A DNA stretch of 64,000 nucleotides, taken from Branchiostoma belcheri. Taxonomy: Eukaryota; Chordata; Leptocardii; Amphioxiformes; Branchiostomatidae. The translations under genes and the position numbers were made by a program. The stretch spans positions 4,124,872 through 4,188,871 of the forward strand of contig NW_017802935.1 of the NCBI RefSeq assembly GCF_001625305.1, written 5' to 3'. This document shows, one piece after another, positions 45,809 through 57,800 of the stretch (position 1 is its first letter; the number at the start of each line of letters is the position of its first letter). Under the pieces are notes generated by a model. The model searched no databases. It worked only from the letters and a program-made list of their open reading frames with translations, and was not told the origin of the DNA.

Positions 45809-48800
45809 GTAAGTATTGCATTGGGGGCTAAAATATTTAATTACATTACATTACTTTTGCGATTGCAGATATCAGTCCTTTGTTTTGATCGATGCGCGTT
45901 CCGATGCACAGATTTGACGCCATCTGCGTCTTTGTTCGAGCGATCGATCGCCAAAAAATACTGATCTTGTTGATATTTGAGATATCTGTGAAGTTTTGCC
46001 CACGCATCGTATCCGTTAGTTGCAGGGAATCTCAATAATTTATGCGTAAATTTCGATGATAATCAAAAATTCGTCTGTCCGCCCCATGCTGACGAAAAAC
46101 TCGCGCGAAGTCCCGTGAGAAAACGCGAGATTTTATATTCGAATAGCGCGCTCTGATTGGTCGATTAGGTTTTGGCGGTTGTGGCAATTTTCGGCCGATG
46201 TCAGTAGTGTTTTCCTATCACTGGCACAAATTTTCTTCGCTAGCTTAAAAATTAGCGCGTTTTATGCCTTGCCTCTTCTCAGAAAATATTCGTCACAATC
46301 AGGAGAAGTGCTGATATCATAGGCAAGACGTGTCAAAGCTTCTCTGTTGAAAATTTCGGCGTAAATTCAGCTGCTTTAGTGCACTTGCCATATAGTGTAT
46401 TTTCAAGATGGATGCCGAAAGTCCTCTCAGGGTGAGCTGTGCTGTGTGTTCATGTTTCCTACAAGAGGAGTTGGTTACCTTGTTCTGTTCTGCACTCTTT
46501 CTCCTACGACCAACTCCTTTATGTTTCCCAGAACCTTTTCTGCTTCTATAGCATCAGACTACTTTCATAGATAGATCTCCCTAAAATTGCCTTACCTTTT
46601 TTTTCCAGTTTACAACTTGATAATTTCTAAGACATGAGTCATTTGACAGACAGTAGTTTATGACTTTTGTTCACACACTCCCAAATTCTTTCCAGCTAAA
46701 TACTAGTATTGCATTTGGTAGCTGTGATATAAATATTAACTATAAGCACTAGAAGACGGTATGATAAGGCCTCATATAATTTCATCATAAGAGTCATAAA
46801 TTATAATACCTGCACTTACAGGGATGGGGTTTTGTGCGCGTGAAAAATTTGCGCGCGCTGAAAAATTTGCGCATTAAGATATGCAAATTAGCCAATTCCC
46901 AAGAGACTTTAAAAACTTTTTGCTGTTTTAAGCTTAATAGTTGGAAAAAAACACATAAAACAGAATTGAACATCATTTTGTTGCATTCTAGACTACAAAG
47001 CCGTATTTTGTCAATATTTCAGTGATTTTCAAAAGTTAAGTTTTCACGCGCAAAAAGGGTTGAAATTTGCGCGTGAAAGAATTTCAGGCCTCGAAATTAA
47101 CTTTTTTTACTATTGTCCCAGAATTGTCCCGAACATAGATTTCAATTGTCCCGAACAGAAGATGGACTGTCCCAGCCTACTTTTCAGGAAATAAGTTTAT
47201 GACAACAATAAGAAAACAACAACTGAATTTGTACAACTTGAAGTCCACTTTATTAGTATATGTAGGGAAATACATGATAATATCATGGGCACGGCACCAT
47301 CTTTGAGGCCCCCTCCCCAATATTTGGAATCCCTGATTGGTCAAATTTAAATGTTTGTCAGAGTATTATGGACTGCCGGCAGTCTGCAACAGGATCGAAT
47401 GATCGCATTCCCAAATGACGTGGATGGTCTCAGAATTTTCCAATTGCCCCAAAATTGTCCCGAAACGTAATTTGAATTGTCCCAAGCTGAAAATTTAGTG
47501 TCATTTGACACTGGGACAATGTTAATTTCGAGCCCTGAATTTGTTTGCTAAAATATGAAAGCAAGCTTCTAGAATGGAGAAAAGCTTCAGATTGTTACAT
47601 TTTTCCATCCTAAACCTCATACCAGGGTTGGACAAGTCCCATTGCCCACTCGCCCAGGGCAAGTAAAAGCACTGTTCGGGCAAGTGAATATCCCCCTGGA
47701 CTTGCCCGATTGGGCAAGTAAATTTTTTGGATGCAAAGTATAGCCGCTGCAGTATTTTGACCAAGTTTCAAACAATTTTGATAAATTAAGCATCCAATAT
47801 TACAAACTCCATCATAATAAAATAATTTCCTTTCTGCTAGTAAAATGCATAGAAATACTTCATATTTTTGGCAAGTGAAAAATTGGTTCGGGCAAGTGGA
47901 AATGACTAAGCACTTGCCCGATACAGCAAGTGGATTTTTGAAAACTTGTCCAACCCTGCATACTAGTAACTTTTCCATGTATTTCTTACAAATTCAAGTG
48001 ATTTTCAAATGTTCAGATTTTATGGAAAATATGGAAATTAACCTATTCCCAAGGGACTTAAAATTTCCAACAAAAATTTTGAGTTACAGATGGAAAATTA
48101 GACCACAGGATCACATTTTACTGCATAAGAATTTGGTACTGCATATTTTCTGACATATTTCAGGGACTTTTATTTTTCACGCGCAAATTTTTCACGTGCA
48201 AATTTTTCACGCACAGAAAACCCGTTCCCCACTTACATGGGTGTGAAGGAAAGATTTCAGCTTGACACTTGATCTGTGCAGGTGTTGTTCCTACATTGAA
48301 AGTTTGAAACAGACTTTTAGTTCTCACATAGCCTTACAGAACCTCACTTTTTGCCGGCTCCCTAGTAGTCCGCACTACGTAGGGAGCCCCCGGAGCTTGG
48401 GTTTCACAGGCTACTAGTAGTCCCCACTGAGCTAGTATCACTGAGCTGACCGCAAGGGAGAGCAAAGTAGCACTCTTCTTTACTGAGTTATCCCGATCCT
48501 CCCCACAGACCTTGTTCGACAATGCTCAGAAGAAGGCTGAGAAGAAGGCAGCAGCAGGAGGAGACGCCCCGCCTGCCGAGGAGAAGGGAGGGAAAAATAA
48601 GAAACGCCTCTCTGTGGAGCGGATTTATCAGAAGAAGACTCAGTTGGAACACATCCTGCTCCGTCCTGATACCTACATCGGGTCTGTGGAACATCTCACA
48701 CAGGTCAGTGTTCGAAATACCTGTCTGCAATCTGCGGATAGATTTTCAAGATTGCAGAAGAAAATTTATACAATCTGCAATTTTGCAGCAGGAAAAATTG

Positions 48801-51800
48801 GCATTTGGGATTTGGCGCTCTTGGCCCCAAGGACAGACTACACTTAAGCTCCTGTTCTGAAACAACAGGAGCTTCTTCACTAATTTGCATCAACCTTGTC
48901 TTGACTTGTCTATCTTTTGTTTCTTTTTGGACTTCCAAAAATTTGTCTTCACTAATTTGCATATCAATCAATAGTTCATGCTTATAAACCTGCAGGTTTG
49001 TAGTATGGAGGCTTGTGTATTTGCAGAAAGTATTTCCAAATTGCAGAACAAAATTTTGACTCTTCTGCAATATTGCAGAGCACTGAAAAAAAGTATTTCA
49101 ACCACTGCAGGTACAGTACTGATCATGTAGCCTCCGCAGCAGGCTTATAGAACTGGGGGTTTGGTGGTCTTCAGCTGTTTTCTGATTAGCCCAGTTCTAA
49201 ACGGGGGTAATTCAACCAGGCCGGCTATGTTGTCTATATGCGATCAGAAAATAGCATTTAAAAGCTGCCAAAGACCCTGAAGACCCCCCAAAACTCCCAG
49301 TTTTTGGCATGCTATGGAGGCTACTGATCACGGCAGTGTTGTGCTGTTTTTATTTGATTTACACAGCATATTTGAAATGCATAGATGTATCATCCACATC
49401 GTATTTGAAACACTTTTAAGGTGTTATCTTGCTCTTTTGATTTCTTTATTCGATATGCCCAGTGTTGTTCAATGGAAAATAATGCCAAAATCTTCTTGGA
49501 AATGTGTGTAACCGCCGGTATGACAAAGTAAAAGTGGTCAATTTTCTTATCCTTTATTTTGCAGAACATGTGGGTTCATGATGGCGCAGATGTGGGCCTG
49601 GTGAATCGCTCCATCACCTTTGTTCCTGGTCTGTACAAGATCTTCGATGAAATCCTTGGTAAGATTGCTACATCTCTTAACTCATGAAAACTTTTTTATT
49701 CATGAAAATTGATGTCTCTGTGTAGTAGAAAGTTTTGTAAATTACTTCAACATTGCTTGATGTTTCATATACCACTGAAACATTGTTAACATGTGCGTGT
49801 ATATAGAAAGGACAATTAAATATCTATTGAATCAAAACTTACTAATGATTTATTACCTTTTTTTCAGTGAATGCCGCTGACAACAAGCAGCGAGATCCAA
49901 GCATGAACATGATCAAGATCACCATCGATCCGTAAGTGTTCTTACCTTCAAGTTCAACTGGTAGTTTCTTGTCTCATGTAGTCTCCAATTTTGATGAATT
50001 TTCATTGAAATGAGCTACTAAAGTATATCCAGTAAGAAATAATAGTGTAGAATGTATTTGATTGCACTGCAGAGCAATAGTAAGGCCACACCGATTTAAT
50101 TTTATGGATGACATCCTCTGAAGACCCCCAAACTAGTGCGCGCGGGCGAAAAAAATAAAAATCCGGCCAAAAATAAAAATGCTACAAAACCACAGGAATA
50201 CAAAGCTGGTGTTGTGAATTTGGCGCATTACATAGCGACATATACGACAGGCCGACACATCCTGGATTTTTGCGGAATATATGAATCGACACTGCTGTAC
50301 GTATGTACTGAGTTCTTGAGTCTTGGAGCCTCGGTAGCCTGGCTGCCGTCAACCAGAGTTATCACCACCATGCACTACCCAGGCCTAAAGCCAGGCCAGA
50401 GCCTCGGAATACGTGATCTTTTTTTTTGAGATCGGGCGAAAATCAATGCGCGCGCAGATGTCATCCATAAAATTAAATCGGTGTGGCCTAATATTGGAGA
50501 AGTACATGTACTGTTGTCTTGATTGAATGTAAGACTTACTGATATGTTATCTTCCATCCCTGTGCTTACCTTGCAGATCTGGGTAGGTGTGACGAGGGTC
50601 TGGTATATGTTAGGTGGTAGTAACACTTCCCATAGCATACAGTGAATAGGTAGAGATAGAAATGCAGTGTAATGGCATGGATTATTGAGATCAAAACAAG
50701 AACAACGCAGTAGATTTGGCCCTAAGTTTCAACAGTACATTGTTGCTTGTTTTTAGCAACTGTCTTGAATTTATTCGTAGCTGCACAAGAAACACCTTTC
50801 ATTTTGCTTTTTGTGGATGAAAAGAAAAATACAACACAGACTTGGAATCAGAATTTGTTGCAAAAGCAAGTAAGATTTGTGCTATACTTTGGGAAGTGTT
50901 ACATGATCACCAGGTTGTTTGATAGCAGCCTGGTGTTTTCTATGTTTGCATGAGCTACGGCATGTCAGGCTCAGCATTGTGTTTGCTGGTCTTGGCTTAT
51001 GCTTGGTAAAGCTGCTTTTATTTTGTTGCATTAGACTAATGATAGTTGTTGAGTTGAGTTGGTTACTGTATTATTTATTGTTGTAGGCTTATGCTTTGCT
51101 TCTAGTCTGCATTGCTCTTGCAGCATCAGCTTAACATCTTATAAATTTATTCTGCTCACCATAACCAACATGACCAAATGTCCTTTATGTTGGTCACTGT
51201 AATTTGCTTGAGGCAATGAGTTTTTACTTCATGAAAATAAAAGAACGCCATTTACTTTGGTTCATAAAGTCTAGCCTACAAGTACATGTACAAGTAGTAA
51301 TATGAAGTGTTAAAATATCCATCAAAGTAATTTTTCAGAACTTGTTGTCTCCCCTTCATTGTAATAATCCTGTTGTACTTTTCCCTACATTTGTACATCA
51401 ATTCCTGTCTTCTTTGTACAGGGAGAACTGTAAGATCTCTATCTGGAACAATGGAAAGGGGATCCCTGTGGTCATGCACAAGGAACAGAAGGTGTACGTC
51501 CCCACCCTCATCTTTGGGCATCTTCTCACCTCCTCTAACTACAACGACGAGGAAAGAAAGGTCACAGGTAAAGTATCATGATGTCTTCTTTTACTTTACT
51601 AAAATTCATTGTTAGCTGCTGTCATACTTCATAGAGCAAAATAACACACTCTGAATCTCACTGTACATGATCATCAGAATCAGTGGTTCACACATCTGTC
51701 AAAATCTCCAAATGTTTGCCTTTCTGAATATTGTTTTTGTTATGCATTTCTGTATTGATCAGAATGTGTGGGGCAATGGAGTGAACAAGATAGAAAAAAA

Positions 51801-54800
51801 ACATCATCGGTAACTGTTACTAAAGTCTCCAGTACGTTTCTTGGGCCCTTATATAAACTCCTGGTCTTGTCCTGCGTTTTTGTTCCAAAGTTATAGCACA
51901 ATTTATATATTTTTTGGGGTGGGGTTGTGTGGTATAGCGGCAGAGTGCTCGACTCAGAACCTAGAGGTCCCAGGTTCGAGTTCATATAACTTGAGTGTGC
52001 CGTCGTAATGTTTGGTCATGAAATGTTGGAATATAAAAAAATTATGTTTTCTGTACCATCAGGTGGGAGGAATGGTTACGGTGCCAAGCTGTGTAACATC
52101 TTCAGCAGTGAGTTCAGTGTGGAAACTGCCTCCAAGGAGGAAGGCAAGAAGTTCAAACAGACATGGAAGGGCAACATGGGCAAGGCTGGGGAGCCCAAAA
52201 TCACTGACTACCATGGCTCAGTAAGTAAAGAGCAATTTTTTTCCCTTCCTAATGCCAACCCAAACCCTAGTAGGGCCCAGGATCCCTCTAAACTGAGGGG
52301 GAAAATACATGTTAAGTGCCTTTCCCAAGGGCACAACGTCTGGGTGCATGTCCGGACATGTCTGGGTCCAACCCTGGGTCTTGCTTGACAGTCAGATGCT
52401 CTATCACTACACCACACACATGTACAGATGCTTGAGTTCTGAAAGAACAATCACATGTCCTAAAGAAGATTATGGCATACGTGAACAATTTAATGAAATA
52501 AAAAGACTTGTACTCTAAGATACATACTATAGCAGCATTTGACGTTGATGAAGGTTAGACTTCCCAGTAGTGAGATCCACAAGAAAACAGTTACTCAAGG
52601 GACTGGATAGATTTTAAAACTGTCAGACGGTTTCCGAGAATAGTTTCATCAGGTTGGTAAGACACCGAGTGAAGAGACTCTTTTTACACAACCAAGTCTT
52701 TTATTCAGCTGACGTTTCGGTGACCGTCTGTCACCTTCCTCAGGGCAATTCTGACTGGAGTGGTTCACATTGTATTGCAGCACAGGTGTCGCTGCTACAG
52801 ATGCATTCCCAAACTGTACAATATTTACATATCTACACATATGTCAGACAGTTTAACTTTAAGCAGCATCCACTACTTTTCATCAGCGACATTCTACATC
52901 TGGAACATTTTTTCCAGGACTTCACTTGCGTGACCTTCAAGCCCGACCTTCCCAAGTTTAAGATGGACCGCCTGGATGACGACACGGTTGCGTTGCTACG
53001 ACGACGGGCGTACGACGTTGCCGGCTCCACCAAGGGTGTCAAGGTCCTCCTGAACGGAGAAAAACTGCCTGTACGTATCCAGCACATCTTGTTTGAAAAA
53101 AAGAACCATGTTCTGCTCGTGAAGTTTTGTGCTAGTTGTGGCTGGTCAAGTCTGCCAAAGACGGACAGTTTAAAATGACAGTTGAATTTTGTATATCTGT
53201 ATAGACAGTATATCCACCATTGGCATAGCACACCACTAGTTTGGCAGGCACATGGCTGCATTGTACCAAACAACTTGTTACACCTAGCTTTTGCACATCT
53301 AACTCTAAGTGTTGTTTAAAGCTATCTAGATTGATGATGTCCCTACTGCACTCGGTGGCAACAAGTTCCACTTTGTAGTTCTAGGGATAAAAATGAGTTT
53401 TTGAACACCCCAATCCTTGGTGGACAACTCTGGTTCTCTTGTATTTGGTAAATCCACCAGTCTATGAGAGCAGTAACAGCAAAATGTCTTTAACGGAACC
53501 TACTACAGTTCTGTCATTTTGTATACCCTTTTACTACTGTTATAAATGGTGTACATGTATCTTGTTACTTCCAGGTGACATCGTTCCGGCAGTATGTGGA
53601 CCTGTACCTGAAGGGGAAGACCGACGACATCGGCAATCCCCTGAAGGTTGTGCACGAGGTGGTGAACCCTCGCTGGGAGATCTGTGTGGCTCAGAGCGAC
53701 AAGGGCTTCCAGCAAGTCAGCTTCGTCAACAGCATCGCAACCACAAAGGTGAGAAGGAAGAGTGATAGTTCAGTGTTCAAAATACTTTTTTTGAGCCACA
53801 GTGCTGCCTAGGGCAAAAACTAGATAGCGCATCTGAATTTTAGGTTGCTTGGTGGTGCCTGCACGTAGAATGCTTGCACCTCTAAATTTAGCTGTACATA
53901 TTTTCAGGGGTGCGCTACCTCGGTCTGGGAGAAACTAGCGCACAAGGATATCAGGTTGCAAATGCTAGTGCGCTACCTAGTATTTCGAACACTGTAGTTG
54001 CTCTATGTATTGTTATGGCTTCACCAGACCACTTCGTGGTCTGGTGAAACCATATTGTTTTCTCTGATGTTTCTTCTTCTCCTCCTTCTCCTCCTGCCAT
54101 TCTTTAAATGGATTCAGCTTCTTTATTTTGGGGCCTAAGGACCTGAAATTTGGTATGGAGGTACAGTGGGCAAATACCCTTAGGCGTTTTTTTAATTTTT
54201 GTGATACAGGCTTTTAGAATGGTTTTATTTGAGTTTTTTGGCTGTATTATAGCAAGTGTATTGCTGTGTCAGTGGGCAGTGTTAACCGCATTTGGGCATG
54301 AGTCATCACAATGGAATGCAGGGCATCAACCAATAGGCATGCAGCTTTCCTCTCTTCTTCTTGCTGATTGGCTGTTGGGATTTAACTTGATTAACACCTG
54401 CACAGAGTATTTCCACCTGCACAGAGCATTTCTTGCTGATTGGCTGTTGGGATTTAACTTGATTAACACCTGCACAGAGCATTTTCATACTGACAGTATG
54501 TCTGTATTCAAGTGTTTTGGTAGGTATTTCAAGCTTTCCTGCTCCAGCATTGGAATGCGGGGCATGAACGTTTTTTTTTTAAATCAACAGTTTGCATTAT
54601 GCAATTAAAAATCCTAACCAATAATGTAGGGAATAACTAGCCAACTGTTGTAGTCTTAGTTGTATGTTACTTCATATTATAGTTATATCAATGTAAAGCA
54701 TTGTTTTCCCTTGTGTTTCTCATTCTTTCCCTGCCATGTCGTAAAATGTGGTGAAGCCATCGCTGTATTTGCTCCAAAGCAAATATTGGCCTTTCTAGTT

Positions 54801-57800
54801 CAACATGTGTTGGCCCACTTTGCACCCTTCCTTTCATATTACTATGCCTTTTTTCCGAATTATTTGTCGTGAATAACTTCAATAAAGGATAACAGTGTAT
54901 GAATCTCAAGCTCTACAAATATCCACTTGAAGTTTGCAGTCTTCATAGTTAGACGTGAAGATTGCAATGTTAGCTTTTGATACTAACAAGGTTATTCTTT
55001 GCTCTCTCATTATATTAGGGTGGACGTCATGTTGACTACGTAGTAGACAAACTGACAGACAAACTGATAGAAGTGGTGAAGAAGAAGAACAAGAGTGGCA
55101 TCCAGGTCAAACCATTCCAGGTAGGTCTATCAGTCAAGAAGTATCCTTTTCAGCCTCAGGGGTTTCCCCAGAAATTCTTACGGGAGAGGTGCTTCCTAAT
55201 CAATTTATGAAAAATCAGCGAATTTTCATGAAAATATTAAAACTTTTAATAAAAGAAAACCCTAAATTTTTGGGAGAGGGTGAGCACCCTGGCTTCATTG
55301 CTTCGGGAGAGTCCCGAGCCTAGTATTAGAAACATTTTCTTCTGTGAATAACATTTTTTAATTGTTGATTGTTGACTACATCAGAAGCAAGAAAACTGTT
55401 GATGTATCTGTTCTAACTTTACTTGTGACTGTAGTTGTATGTTGTCAATTTGAGTTGACTTTGTGCACTTTTAACTGTTATGTACCGATAATGTTATGTA
55501 CAAAGTTCTTTAATTTTATTTGATGTCTCCAGTCTGACCTTTTGATTAAGACTTTGATTCATGTTTGTATGATTACTGTACCTATGTTTATGTTCATAAT
55601 TATGTTCTGGTGTCTTGTAAGCCCATAATGGACTGGGCGACAAAAGTCACAAGACACGTAAATAAAAAATTATTCGTTCATTCATGTTTTTAACTCGCTT
55701 TGTACCTGTAGTCTTGTATTTAGCAGTACCTGATGTTTAATATCCTTGGACCCACTCCAGGTGAAGAACCACTTGTGGGTGTTTGTCAACTGTTTGATCG
55801 AGAACCCATCCTTCGACTCCCAGACCAAAGAGAACATGACTCTTCAAGCTAAGAAGTTCGGTTCCCAGTGTAGCCCTTCAGACAAGTTCATCAAAAATGT
55901 AAGTCATGGTCTGAGCAGTTTTTGTACTTGTTTTGTCTCAATACCTACAGTAGAAGATGCAATGTCAAGTCTTGTGCAGTTTATTAGGGCTAAGAAAAGG
56001 GGTTTTGTACTTTTATTACAAGTGGTGTTTAGGCCAGTGTTAGAAATACACATCTGCATATTGCATTTTGCAAGGACATTTTCAATATTGCAGAAGAAAG
56101 CAGCCTTCAATTTTGCAGACTGAAAAAAATCAGTCTAGGGGTTCAATGGTGTTTAAGAGCTTTTGTGTTTACTACTGACGCTATAATATACAACTAATTT
56201 TGCATGCATTTTTCAAAATTGCAAAGAAAATGTTTGCCAACATGCAATTTTGTACGTGAAATGGGTTTTGATCCGGACTTTTAAGTATCTCCGAATTGCA
56301 GAACAAAATTTGCAACATTCTGCAATATTGCAGAACACTGTAAAAATTACTTCTACCACTGGTTTAGGCTATTAGGTATTAAAAAAACTGATAAAAACTC
56401 CTTCCCTTCTGCAGGTCCTTTCTTGTGGTGTGGTAGAGAGCATCATGAACTGGGTGAAGTTCAAGACACAGACACAGATGAACAAGAAGTGCAGTGGCAC
56501 TAAGGCCACACGACTCAAGGGCATCCCCAAGTTGGATGACGCAAACGATGCAGGTACCTGTCCTCTTGGATCTGATCATTCTCATTTTTAGATCATAAGA
56601 ACAACTGTGTGTCAGATTCTGATTTATAAGTAATAAAAACAAATGTGTGTCATTGAAGAGGTTCATCAGTCACGTAGAATTATCAGTTAGTAAAATATTC
56701 CTTAATCTGACTATTTTTGAAAGGTAGAAACACGTACCTCCACTGACTCTGTCCGTGTTTCTACCTTTCAAAAAGAGTCACTGATTAAGGAATATTCTCC
56801 TAACCAAGTGTGTCAGGATTTAAAACTAGTCAAGACAAGAAACCTTAAAAACACGTCATTCTAAAGCTCTGTTTAAATCGTTCTTGTTCTTTCCTTATCA
56901 AGGTACCCGGTACTCGAGGGATTGTACACTGATCCTTACTGAGGGGGACTCAGCCAAGACTTTGGCTGTGTCTGGTCTGGGTGTGGTCGGGAGAGACAAG
57001 TACGGTGTGTTCCCACTGAGGGGTAAACTTCTCAACGTCAGAGACGCTACGGCTAAACAGGTATGTGTATCTTTCCTTTTGTACCGTTTTTGTACTAGAG
57101 TTTAGATAAGGGTGTGTTAGAATCATTCAGACAAGCAGAGGTATTTCTGCATTTGATAGCAGTGTTGTGATGTTGCGACTAGTTTTCGCTCTGTTTCTTC
57201 TTCTTCTGTTCCAAACACTGACCTCTGACCTGGTCAATGACCTGATTTGTTGATGCCTCTCACCATGGTAACTGGTGTTGGGTTACATCATGTTGAAATT
57301 TTATAGTAGGAGGTATTTATACTCATGTCTGACCATATATATGGATGTACTTGAGTAAGAATTAACAGAGCAGACCATATGTGAAGGTAAACATTATGCA
57401 TTTGCTTTGCAAATGTTACCTTTCTAGTTTACTTTTGCATTTGATAGTAATGTTGTGATGTTGCGGCTAATGAAAGATGTACTTTTACTTGCAGATCATG
57501 GAGAATGCTGAGATCAACAACATCATTAAGATCATGGGCCTGCAGTACAAGAGGAAGTACGAGTCTGAAGACGACATGAAGACACTTCGCTACGGCAAGA
57601 TCATGATCATGACAGATCAGGTGTTGTACATCTACTACTGCCTTTTTCTCCTAAAGTTACCAAAAAAGATTTTCTCTAGCACTTACCCCTTATTATAATA
57701 TTAACCCAATTTTTTTTAAATATCTTTTCTGTTATCTGCAAGAAAACATGTTTTGAGAACATGTTTTAGAGTCAAACTGTAGAAATAGTGTACCATCTGA

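Larger units (their letters stand above)
46819..48230. mobile_element. CAG-end MITE hosting two nested insertions
   Basis: The left end CAGGGATGGGGTTTTGTGCG and the right end AAACCCGTTCCCC are flanked by ACTTA (46814-46818 and 48231-48235). GCGCGTGAAAAATTTGCGCG-type motifs lie near both ends in inverted orientation. Two complete elements (47085-47537 and 47623-47958) sit inside it, so this copy is the oldest of the three. Confidence 0.75.
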
